From NCBI GenBank assembly GCA_017880705.1, contig JADGRS010000082.1, positions 1 through 10,044 of the forward strand: DNA of 10,044 nt, given 5' to 3'. The stretch comes from Burkholderiales bacterium (lineage in GTDB: Bacteria; Pseudomonadota; Gammaproteobacteria; Burkholderiales; Usitatibacteraceae). The translations under genes were made by a program, and so were the position numbers. Under the pieces are notes generated by a model that did not search any database, was not told the origin of the DNA, and worked only from the letters and a program-made list of their open reading frames with translations. Positions 1 through 5,342 of the stretch are shown in pieces (positions within the stretch are counted from its first letter, which is position 1; the number at the start of each line of letters is the position of its first letter).

Positions 1-342
1 GATCTCGTCCACGCTCTTGCGCCAGCCGCGGATGTCCACGCGATTCCAGGGCGATACCACGTAGCCGCTTTGCCGCGGGCTCGCCGTCTCGCCGCTCATC
101 ACGTTCACGCCGTCGACGGAAACCACGGCGAGCAGGTCCTCGCCGGTGCGGCTGCGCACGACCACGCGATACTCGTTGCCCGGCTTGCCCACGACATACG
201 CGCGCCCCTCGTGCCAGCGGACCGGCAGCTCGCGGCCCGTCGCGCGATCGAGGATGGAAAGGTCGGCGAGCCGGCCCACGGCGTGGGCGCCGAGGCTCAG
301 GGCCGCGAGCGTCGCGGCGGCGAAGGCATGCAACGGTTTCAT
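1..342 (-). CDS. Exported protein of unknown function (partial, C-terminus off window)
   Basis: The frame opens with ATG at 342-340 and stays open for 114 codons to the window edge, so the C-terminus is missing. A purine-rich GGGAGA lies a few bases upstream, supporting this start. Residues 1 to about 21 (MKPLHAFAAATLAALSLGAHA) look like a Sec signal peptide with an Ala-x-Ala cleavage site, so the product is probably periplasmic or outer-membrane associated. The mature part contains GRELPVRWHEGRAYVVG, VDGVNVMSGETA and a QSGYVV...IRGWRKS segment. It reads like a compact beta-rich domain, and from memory I associate this wording with conserved hypothetical proteins of proteobacteria. I know no function for it. 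It has no visible catalytic motif or lipobox. It is separated from the neighbouring parvulin operon by a terminator, so it is probably its own transcription unit. I am confident it is a real gene, but not of its role. Confidence 0.8.
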   Translation of the reverse strand, partial: MKPLHAFAAATLAALSLGAHAVGRLADLSILDRATGRELPVRWHEGRAYVVGKPGNEYRVVVRSRTGEDLLAVVSVDGVNVMSGETASPRQSGYVVSPWNRVDIRGWRKSVDEI

Positions 343-362
343 GGTCATCTCCCGTGATCGGC

Positions 363-383
363 GGAGCGCCCGAAGGAGCGCCC
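363..383. repeat. Short direct repeat upstream of the exported-protein gene
   Basis: GGAGCGCCC occurs twice (363-371 and 375-383), separated by GAA, giving a 12-nt period; a third GGAG follows at 387-390. It lies about 20-40 bases upstream of the start codon at 342, within the expected leader or promoter region of that minus-strand gene. It could be an operator or a leader structure, or chance in GC-rich DNA. No recognisable -10 box was found beside it. Confidence 0.35.
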
Positions 384-432
384 ACAGGAGATGAAACGGC
401 CGCGCGAGCGAAAAGGGTCGAGGCCGAAATGA

Positions 433-458
433 AAAGGGCGACCTCGCGGTCGCCCTTT
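433..458 (-). terminator. Intrinsic terminator of the yciB-bolA-parvulin operon
   Basis: AAAGGGCGACC (433-443) and GGTCGCCCTTT (448-458) form a perfect 11-bp stem around a 4-base loop. Read on the minus strand, the stem is followed by a T-rich tract (TTTTCATTTC, counting from the end of the stem). It lies about 50 bases past the parvulin stop codon, in the correct orientation for a Rho-independent terminator. Confidence 0.75.
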
Positions 459-467
459 CGAGACTGG

Positions 468-501
468 ATCCCGGGCTGCTGCCCTCTCGGGCACCCGGGA
501 T
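468..501. repeat. GC-rich palindrome, REP-like
   Basis: ATCCCGGG (468-475) pairs with CCCGGGAT (494-501). Inside it, TGCCC (480-484) pairs with GGGCA (489-493) around a TCTC loop, with CTGC (476-479) bulged on one side. The hairpin begins about 10 bases after the parvulin stop codon. Its GGATCCCGGG...CCCGGGATGA composition resembles palindromes that are dispersed between genes in many GC-rich proteobacteria. It may protect the mRNA 3' end or help the neighbouring terminator. Whether it is repeated in this genome cannot be seen from one window. Confidence 0.55.
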
Positions 502-510
502 GACCTGGCG

Positions 511-1353
511 CTAGCGCTCCTCGATCTTCGCCTTCGCGCGAAGGTCCATCACGAGCTTCTGGATCTGCGCCTGCTGCGCGCGCTGGCGGAACTGCTCCTT
601 CATCTCGGCGAAGGGCGGCACCGTGAGCGGACGCACGTCGTCGAGGCGGATCACGTGGTAGCCGAAGTCGGTCTTCACCGGGGCGGCCGTGGTCTGGCCC
701 TTCTGCATTCCGGTGATGGCGTCGGCGAACGGCTTCACATAGCGCGCCGACGGGCCCCAATCGAGGTCGCCCCCGTTGTCCTTGGAGCCCGGATCCTTCG
801 ACTTCTCCTTCGCGATCTTCGCGAAGTCGCCGCCCTTGTTGAGCTCGGCGATGATCGCCTTGGCGTCGTCTTCCTTGTCGACGAGGATGTGGCGCACCTT
901 GTACTCGTTGGTGCCCATCGAGCCCTTGAACACCTCGTATTGCTGCTCGAGCTGCGCGTCGGTGATCGGGTTCCTCTTCACTTCCTCCTCGAAGAGGGCG
1001 CGCACCAGGACCGCCTGCCGCGCCATGTCCATCTGCGATGCGATATCGGGATTCTTGTCGAGCCCGCGCTTGGCCGCCGCTTGCGCGAGGACCTCGCGGT
1101 TGATGAGCTCTTCCTTCACCGCCTGCTGGCGCTCCGGGGTGTCGGGCTGGCCCTGCGAAGACAGCTCGCGGTTCATCGCATCGATGCGCGACTGCGGGAT
1201 GGTGACGCCGTTCACGACCACCTTGGCGGACGGCGACGTCGATGCGGCGGCAGGTTTCTTCGAAGCCTTCTCGGCCTTGTCCTGCGCCCCGGCCGCGACG
1301 GCGAAGGTGCCGGCCACGAGGGCGACGGCGAGGTTACGGAGGGTACGTTGCAT
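511..1353 (-). CDS. Exported PpiC-type (parvulin) peptidyl-prolyl cis-trans isomerase
   Basis: This 280-residue protein starts at ATG 1353-1351, preceded by AAAGGAAA at good spacing. Residues 1 to about 23 form a signal peptide (basic start, hydrophobic core, AGA before QDK), followed by a Lys/Ala-rich linker (25-45). Residues about 45-145 resemble the helical SurA/PrsA-type chaperone N-domain, including VNGVTIPQSRID. Residues about 150-240 are the parvulin domain: YKVRHILV (151-158), GGDFAKIAKEKSKDPGS, NGGDLDW (193-199), and FGYHVIRLDD (230-239). A helical tail follows (250-280). The family catalyses prolyl isomerisation and assists folding of exported and outer-membrane proteins in the periplasm. 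It is the last gene of the yciB-bolA-parvulin cluster, 26 bases after bolA, and is followed by a palindrome and a terminator. I avoid a precise gene name because SurA, PpiD and PrsA-like branches are not separable by eye. Confidence 0.93.
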   Translation of the reverse strand: MQRTLRNLAVALVAGTFAVAAGAQDKAEKASKKPAAASTSPSAKVVVNGVTIPQSRIDAMNRELSSQGQPDTPERQQAVKEELINREVLAQAAAKRGLDKNPDIASQMDMARQAVLVRALFEEEVKRNPITDAQLEQQYEVFKGSMGTNEYKVRHILVDKEDDAKAIIAELNKGGDFAKIAKEKSKDPGSKDNGGDLDWGPSARYVKPFADAITGMQKGQTTAAPVKTDFGYHVIRLDDVRPLTVPPFAEMKEQFRQRAQQAQIQKLVMDLRAKAKIEER

Positions 1354-1379
1354 GGAGTTTCCTTTGCTCTGTGTGAATG

Positions 1380-1646
1380 TCAGGACTGCTCGGGCGCGAA
1401 CGCCTCGATCTTGAGGGCATGGATGTCGCGCTTCATGAGGTCGCCCAACGCCTCATAAATCATTCGATGTCTCGCCACGGCGTTCTTGCCGCGAAACGCT
1501 TCCGAGACGATGGTCAGTTGCCAGTGCCCGCCGCCCGAGGCGGCGCCCGCGTGGCCCGCATGCTGCGCGCTTTCGTCGCGCAAATCCACCGCTACCGGTT
1601 TCAACGCGGCGAGGCGCTCGCGGATGAGCTCTTCGGTCGCGCGCAT
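1380..1646 (-). CDS. bolA: BolA family protein
   Basis: This 88-residue protein shows the compact BolA fold signature: an RLAALKPVAVDLRDES strand-turn with histidines at 29 and 32, a GGGHWQLTIVS strand (38-48), then FRGKNAVARHRMIYEALGDLM (51-71) and DIHALKI (74-80). BolA proteins partner with monothiol glutaredoxins in [2Fe-2S] cluster handling, and in E. coli BolA also affects cell morphology and stress gene expression. His60 in the ARHRM segment and His76 lie at positions typical of the conserved family histidines. The start ATG is at 1646-1644 with AAGGAA about 11 bases upstream. The gene sits 31 bases after yciB and 26 bases before the parvulin gene on the same strand, so it is probably co-transcribed. 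I cannot decide by eye between a BolA and an IbaG-like subtype; length and the RHRMIYEAL motif favour BolA. Confidence 0.93.
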   Translation of the reverse strand: MRATEELIRERLAALKPVAVDLRDESAQHAGHAGAASGGGHWQLTIVSEAFRGKNAVARHRMIYEALGDLMKRDIHALKIEAFAPEQS

Positions 1647-1677
1647 TATGCGGATTGTTCCTTGCGAAAAGCTGACG

Positions 1678-2232
1678 TCACGGCTGCGGCGGCTCGGTCT
1701 TCGCCGGCTCTTCCTGCACGTATTTGGAGAGCCAGAACGCCTGAGCCACCACGAAGGCGAACATCAGCCCCATGCCGCCGAATAGCTTGAAATTGACCCA
1801 CATGTCGGTCGAGAAGTTGTACGCGACCCACAGGTTGAGCGCGCCCTGGAAAAGGAAGAAGAGGCCCCACGCCACCGCGAGCCGGGTCCATATCGGCTCG
1901 GGCAGCTCGATGCCTTCGCCCATCACGGCCTTCACGAAGTTCGATTTGAACGCGAGGGCGCCGAGGAAGGACGCGCCCGCGACCCAGTAGAGAACCGTCG
2001 GCTTCCACTTGATGAAGGTCTCGTCGCGCAGGATGAGAGTCGCGCCGCCGAAGATCACGATGATCGCGAGGCTCGCCCATTGCATGTTCGCGACCTTGCG
2101 TCGCTTCGCGAGGACCCAGCCGATCTGCGCCACCGTGGCCGCGATCGCCGCTGCGGTCGCGACGAAGATGCCCGCGAACTTGAAGGCGACGAAAAACAGG
2201 ATGACAGGGAAGAAATCGAAGAGGAACTTCAC
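1678..2232 (-). CDS. yciB: Septation protein A family inner-membrane protein (YciB/IspA)
   Basis: The product has 184 residues if it starts at GTG 2232-2230, giving [14 protein letters not shown], the usual N-terminus of the family. A TTG one codon earlier is also possible, but the AGG at about 8 bases fits the GTG better. The protein is strongly hydrophobic, with about five or six membrane helices (roughly 3-21, 23-43, 50-68, 79-95, 118-138, 148-170). Family landmarks include FIKWKPT (about 73-79), [21 protein letters not shown] (about 132-152, with a conserved W/F-rich loop) and a Pro/Glu-rich cytoplasmic tail. YciB proteins sit in the inner membrane and are linked to cell division and envelope synthesis; their biochemical activity is not settled. 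It is the first gene of the yciB-bolA-parvulin cluster, with a TATAAT box about 30 bases upstream. Confidence 0.93.
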   Translation of the reverse strand: MKFLFDFFPVILFFVAFKFAGIFVATAAAIAATVAQIGWVLAKRRKVANMQWASLAIIVIFGGATLILRDETFIKWKPTVLYWVAGASFLGALAFKSNFVKAVMGEGIELPEPIWTRLAVAWGLFFLFQGALNLWVAYNFSTDMWVNFKLFGGMGLMFAFVVAQAFWLSKYVQEEPAKTEPPQP

Positions 2233-2262
2233 CAAGAGGGCCTGACGAGCAAGTAACTGATA

Positions 2263-2268
2263 ATTATA
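2263..2268 (-). promoter_or_regulatory. Probable -10 box of the yciB operon promoter
   Basis: On the minus strand this is a perfect TATAAT, rare in such GC-rich DNA, in the 179-base gap before yciB. A start of transcription about seven bases downstream (near 2256) would leave a leader of about 25 nt. The -35 region at the usual 17-base distance (2286-2291) reads GGCCCG and does not match the consensus. A small hairpin, GGCCC-TGC-GGGCC (2279-2291), overlaps that spot and might be a regulator site. The call rests on the -10 match and its position. Confidence 0.5.
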
Positions 2269-2300
2269 GCCGAAGTCGGGCCCTGCGGGCCATGCAAACG

Positions 2301-2340
2301 GGTGTCAGAGACATGAAAATTGGTGTTGAAAATTGGTGTC
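2301..2340. repeat. Tandem 13-mer flanked by GGTGTCAG copies
   Basis: TGAAAATTGGTGT occurs twice head-to-tail (2314-2326 and 2327-2339). The block is bracketed by GGTGTCAG at 2301-2308 and at 2334-2341. A degenerate version of the same tandem appears in opposite orientation at the far end of the neighbouring palindrome (2392-2414). This points to a repeat family built from a short module rather than to a chance palindrome. Confidence 0.7.
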
Positions 2341-2414
2341 AGGTACGAATTATCGAGGAGCGACTCCGTCTCCGATAATTCGTACCTGACACCAATTTTC
2401 AACACTGGTTTTCA
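2314..2414. repeat. 101-bp inverted-repeat element (REP/MITE-like)
   Basis: Positions 2323-2355 and 2373-2405 are perfect 33-bp inverted arms around a 17-base spacer (2356-2372) that itself contains GGAG-CGA-CTCC. The pairing continues outward through three positions (2320-2322 with 2406-2408) that are G-U pairs in plus-strand RNA, then six more Watson-Crick pairs to 2314/2414. Both ends read TGAAAA inward. No target duplication of more than one base is visible at the edges, and there is no transposase gene in the window. The arm core (GGTGTCAGGTAC) is AT-richer than its surroundings, suggesting a mobile or dispersed origin. RAYT-associated REP-like or MITE-like elements are the closest known class, but that assignment is inference. 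In minus-strand RNA it would form a hairpin after the 221-residue gene and could terminate or process that transcript before yciB. Confidence 0.8.
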
Positions 2415-3077
2415 ACTCGTCCACTTCCGATGACGTGCCTCGATCCGCTCTCGAACCGCGGCGGCGATGCCGGGCGCGAGGGCGAGGGCGAGCGCTTCGG
2501 AGTAGAAGCTGGCGCGCTCGTCGGGAAGGGCGGCGTCGAGGGCGTCGAACGCGTAGTCGATCATCGCGGGATCCTCGGTGCGGATTGCCGTGATCGCGAG
2601 GTTCACGTGCATCACGCGCCACGGCCGCTCGGGATTGGAGCGCTCGAGATCCGCCGAGAGCGCCTCGCCCGCGTGCGCGACCACGCCTTGCATCAACCCG
2701 AACACGGCCGCGATCTCGCTCTTGCCCGCGGCGCGGTTCGATCGGTTCGCGAGCGCGTTGACGACGGGTTCCATCGCGGTGATCGCGACCTCATGGCGGA
2801 TCGCCCAGAGCGCCACGGCGATCACGAGCTCGTCGTCTTCGAGCGAAGCGAGATCCGCGACGAGCGCTGCGACCACTTCGTCGACCGCCTCGAGCGGGAG
2901 CGGGGCGGAGCCTCCGTATTGCCGGTCGAGAGACTGCAGCGTCGCAAGGGGCGCGCGAAAGCGCTCCCGCTCGGACGCGGCGAGGCCTCGCGCCTTCGCG
3001 ATCGAGTCGAATCGCCGAATCAGCTCGCGCGTCGCGGCCTGGCCTTCGTCGCCGAACTGGATGGTCTGGATTGCCAT
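2412..3077 (-). CDS. Helical cytoplasmic protein of unknown function, divergent from the PHP gene
   Basis: The frame encodes 221 residues from ATG 3077-3075; an ATG eight codons upstream (3101) is also in frame. Neither has a clear Shine-Dalgarno sequence. I prefer 3077 because MAIQTIQFGDEG looks like a natural protein start and a possible minus-strand -10 (TATCAA, 3108-3103) would place the transcript start inside the longer version. The protein has no signal peptide or membrane span. It appears almost wholly alpha-helical, with acidic, Ala/Leu-rich amphipathic stretches (residues about 60-95 and 100-135) and a charged end (RERIEARHRKWTS). I recognise no family or catalytic motif; a helical-repeat adaptor fold is a guess. 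The frame uses typical codons and is more convincing than the overlapping plus-strand frame. Its stop codon coincides with the edge of the inverted-repeat element, so the natural C-terminus may have been altered. Confidence 0.75.
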   Translation of the reverse strand: MAIQTIQFGDEGQAATRELIRRFDSIAKARGLAASERERFRAPLATLQSLDRQYGGSAPLPLEAVDEVVAALVADLASLEDDELVIAVALWAIRHEVAITAMEPVVNALANRSNRAAGKSEIAAVFGLMQGVVAHAGEALSADLERSNPERPWRVMHVNLAITAIRTEDPAMIDYAFDALDAALPDERASFYSEALALALAPGIAAAVRERIEARHRKWTS

Positions 3078-3103
3078 GGAATCGAGCGGGAAAACGGGCA
3101 TTT

Positions 3104-3112
3104 TGATACAAT
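3104..3112 (+). promoter_or_regulatory. Extended -10 promoter for the PHP gene and downstream run
   Basis: TGATACAAT matches an extended -10 element (TG-N-TACAAT, with TACAAT one mismatch from TATAAT) in a GC-rich setting. The -35 position has no good match, which is typical of extended -10 promoters. Transcription would start near 3119-3120, at or next to the TTG start codon, implying a leaderless or nearly leaderless mRNA. The minus strand of the same bases offers TATCAA (3108-3103) as a possible divergent -10. Confidence 0.45.
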
Positions 3113-3119
3113 TACGGTC

Positions 3120-3956
3120 TTGGACAACTTCGACTTGCATAACCATTCGACTTGCTCGGATGGTCTGCTGTCGCCCACTCAGCTGATCGAGCTTGCGGCC
3201 CGCACCGGGGTCGATGCGATCGCGCTTACGGACCACGACACCACCGACGGCCTCGCGGAAGCCGCGATTGCCGCCCAGCGGTTGGGGGTGGTCCTGGTTC
3301 CCGGCGTGGAGATCTCGGTGAGCTGGGGCGACACGACGCTGCACGTCCTGGGATTGCAGGTCGATCCCGAGGCGCCGGCCCTGGTCGAGGGCTTGAGGTC
3401 GATTCGCGAGGGGCGCCATGGGCGCGGCAGGAAGATCGCCGCGGCGCTCGAGGCGCTGGGGATTCCCGGAACGTTCGAGGGCGCCCACGCGCTCGCGGAG
3501 AACAAATCGATGCTGGGGCGCGCGCATTTCGCCCGGCATCTCCTGGAGCTTGGCAAGGTGAAGGATACGCAGGCCGCGTTCGACAAGTACCTCGCGAAGG
3601 GCAAGCCCGCCTACGTGCCCCATCGATGGGCCGAGCTCGGCGATGCCGTGAGCTGGATTCGCGCGGCGGGCGGCGTGGCTGTGCTCGCGCATCCGGGCCG
3701 CTACGCGCTGAAGCCGATGTTCAGGGACGAGATGCTCGGGGATTTCCGCGCGGCGGGCGGAGAGGCAATCGAGGTCGTGACGGGCAGCCACCGCCCCGAG
3801 GAGTACGCGACGTGGCAACGCGTGGCGCTGGAGCACGGGTTCCTCGCGTCGCGTGGCGCCGATTATCACGGGCCGGGCGAAAGCCCGGTCGAGCCGGGGC
3901 GCCTGCCGGCGCTGCACGCCTCATTGACCCCCGTATGGACCCGGTGGGCGCATTAG
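3120..3956 (+). CDS. rnm: PHP-domain 5'-3' exoribonuclease / nucleoside 3',5'-bisphosphate phosphatase (RNase AM, YciV family)
   Basis: The 278-residue product begins at TTG 3120, since the metal-binding motif DLHNHS (5-10) follows almost at once and no ATG or GTG lies nearby upstream. PHP metal ligands are visible in order: His7 and His9, Asp14, TDHD (37-40), Glu64 in PGVEIS, His75, His137, the LAHPGR motif (His191), and GADYH (Asp248, His250). This full set indicates an active multi-metal hydrolase. Family members include E. coli RNase AM (YciV), which trims 5' ends of rRNA precursors, and Chromobacterium Cv1693, which hydrolyses 3',5'-bisphosphonucleotides such as pAp. It heads a plus-strand run continuing with yciO 58 bases later, the same pairing as in E. 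coli. There is no Shine-Dalgarno sequence; with a -10 box ending eight bases upstream, initiation may be leaderless. The family call is strong; the exact substrate here is inferred. Confidence 0.92.
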   Translation: MDNFDLHNHSTCSDGLLSPTQLIELAARTGVDAIALTDHDTTDGLAEAAIAAQRLGVVLVPGVEISVSWGDTTLHVLGLQVDPEAPALVEGLRSIREGRHGRGRKIAAALEALGIPGTFEGAHALAENKSMLGRAHFARHLLELGKVKDTQAAFDKYLAKGKPAYVPHRWAELGDAVSWIRAAGGVAVLAHPGRYALKPMFRDEMLGDFRAAGGEAIEVVTGSHRPEEYATWQRVALEHGFLASRGADYHGPGESPVEPGRLPALHASLTPVWTRWAH

Positions 3957-4014
3957 CCGCCCGTTGGAAGAACGCTAACTCGGGCGCGGGAGTTTCCGCG
4001 CGGATATCGAGGCA

Positions 4015-4653
4015 ATGGCCCAATACTTTTCGGTTCACCCGGACAACCCGCAGCCTCGGCTGATCAGGCACGCGGTCGACATCATCCGCGACGGCGGCGT
4101 GATCGCCTATCCGACGGACTCCTGCTACGCCCTGGGCTGCCACATCGGCGACAAGGCGGCGATGGAGCGCATCCGCCGCATCCGCAACGTCGACGAGCGC
4201 CACCATTTCACTCTGGTATGCAGGAACCTCTCGGAGATCGGGCAATTCGCCAAGGTGGACAACCTGCAGTACCGGCTGATCCGCGCGAACACGCCGGGCA
4301 GCTACACGTTCATCCTGCGCGCCACGCGCGACCTGCCTCGCCGCCTGCTGACCCCGCGCCACACGATCGGCGTGCGCATTCCCGATCATCCCGTCCCGCT
4401 CGCGCTGCTCGAGGTGCTCGGCGAGCCGCTGCTCTCCTCGACGCTGATCCTTCCGGCCCACGGCGTCGCGTTGAACGACGCGCAGGAGATCCGCCGCCAC
4501 CTCGAGCACCAGCTCGACCTGGTGATCGATTCGGGGCCCTGCGAGGGTGAAGTGACCACCGTCGTCGACCTGTCCACCGAGGCGCCGCAGCTGGTGCGCG
4601 AAGGCAAGGGCGACATCCGGCCGTTCGGTTTCGTGAAGGAAGCGCTCCACTGA
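4015..4653 (+). CDS. yciO: YciO-type YrdC/Sua5 domain protein (L-threonylcarbamoyladenylate synthase superfamily)
   Basis: The 212-residue protein matches E. coli YciO almost throughout: an FSVHPDNPQPRLIRHAV start (5-21), GGVIAYPTDSCYALGC (27-42), AMERIRRIR (49-57), HFTLVCRNLSEI, NTPGSYTFILRAT, RRLLTPRHTIGVRIP, LGEPLLSSTLILP and a VREGKGDIRPF end. The YrdC fold binds ATP, bicarbonate and threonine in TsaC and Sua5, which make threonylcarbamoyl-AMP for t6A in tRNA. In this branch the Lys-Arg-Pro region of TsaC is replaced by DERHHFTLVCR, so its role may differ; the true TsaC is probably elsewhere in the genome. The start ATG at 4015 has GAGG only two bases away, an unusually short spacing, and no better start is seen. 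The stop overlaps the next start (TGATG), indicating translational coupling. A small GCGCGG/CCGCGC hairpin lies at 3984-4001 just upstream. Confidence 0.95.
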   Translation: MAQYFSVHPDNPQPRLIRHAVDIIRDGGVIAYPTDSCYALGCHIGDKAAMERIRRIRNVDERHHFTLVCRNLSEIGQFAKVDNLQYRLIRANTPGSYTFILRATRDLPRRLLTPRHTIGVRIPDHPVPLALLEVLGEPLLSSTLILPAHGVALNDAQEIRRHLEHQLDLVIDSGPCEGEVTTVVDLSTEAPQLVREGKGDIRPFGFVKEALH

Positions 4654-5318
4654 TGGATCCGTCCAACATCGTCATCCGCATCTGCATCAATGCGATCCCC
4701 CTCATCCTCGCCATCACGCTGCACGAAGCGGCCCACGGCTACGTCGCCAAGATGCTGGGCGACAACACCGCGTACATGATGGGGCGCGTCACGTTGAATC
4801 CCGCCAAGCACATCGACCCCGTGGGAACGATCGCATTCCCGCTCATCTCCATGATCGTGGGCGGTGTGCTGTTCGGCTGGGCCAAGCCCGTCCCGGTGAA
4901 TTTCGGCAACCTGCGCCGGCCCAAGCGCGACATGCTGTGGGTCGCCGCCGCGGGCCCCGGGTCGAATTTCGTCCAGGCGCTCATCTGGGGCCTCATCGCC
5001 AAGGTGATCGACCTTTCCGGAGGTGAATCGACGATCGCGCAGTTCTGGTTCGCGGTCGCGATCGCCGGCATCGGCTGGAACGTGGTGCTCGCGATCTTCA
5101 ATCTCTTCCCGATATTGCCGCTGGATGGCGGGCGCATGGTGACGAGCCTCTTGCCCGATCGCCTGGCCTATTCCTACTCGCGGATGGAGCCCTACGGGAT
5201 GCCGATCCTCATCGGCCTCATCATCCTGATGATGGCCTTCCCGCCGCTGGGGCACGCGTTCAGCGCGTTGCTGAGCGCGGGCGATCAATTCTTCTATTCA
5301 CTCTTCGGCCTGAGCTGA
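4653..5318 (+). CDS. M50-family (site-2 protease-like) membrane metalloprotease
   Basis: This 221-residue, very hydrophobic protein carries the zinc-protease signature HEAAH (24-28) in its first membrane helix. A second conserved stretch follows at AAGPGSNFVQA (99-109). The NLFPILPLDGGR motif (150-161) supplies the third zinc ligand, Asp158. I estimate five or six membrane segments (about 8-28, 57-77, 95-118, 130-155, 185-200, 200-217). No PDZ or CBS domain is present, as expected for the short prokaryotic group often annotated as a site-2 protease family protein. Such enzymes cleave within the inner membrane, but no substrate is suggested by the neighbours. The start ATG overlaps the yciO stop by one base, with GAAGGA about 10 bases upstream inside yciO. 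trpS follows after 24 bases. All catalytic ligands are present, so it should be active. Confidence 0.93.
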   Translation: MDPSNIVIRICINAIPLILAITLHEAAHGYVAKMLGDNTAYMMGRVTLNPAKHIDPVGTIAFPLISMIVGGVLFGWAKPVPVNFGNLRRPKRDMLWVAAAGPGSNFVQALIWGLIAKVIDLSGGESTIAQFWFAVAIAGIGWNVVLAIFNLFPILPLDGGRMVTSLLPDRLAYSYSRMEPYGMPILIGLIILMMAFPPLGHAFSALLSAGDQFFYSLFGLS

Positions 5319-5342
5319 ACGGCCGACAAACGACGACGACGA

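Noticed and set aside
655..1458. Plus-strand open frames over the parvulin gene
   Set aside because: Antisense shadows; the minus-strand parvulin has full domain and signal-peptide evidence.
2301..2416. CRISPR array or phage attachment site
   Set aside because: Repeat units are inverted or directly abutting, without regular unique spacers, and no cas or integrase gene is present.
2430..3119. Long plus-strand open frame upstream of, and in frame with, the PHP gene
   Set aside because: It is antisense to the well-formed 221-residue gene, Arg/Gly/Asp-rich without domain character, and YciV proteins begin just before the DLHNHS motif.
3102..3917. Minus-strand open frame extending the 221-residue gene upstream through the PHP gene
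   Set aside because: Antisense shadow of the PHP gene, Arg/Pro-rich. The natural protein start is at 3077 or 3101.
5319..5342. Possible attenuator or T-box before trpS
   Set aside because: Only 24 bases lie between genes, with no Trp-rich leader peptide, hairpin pair or T-box sequence.
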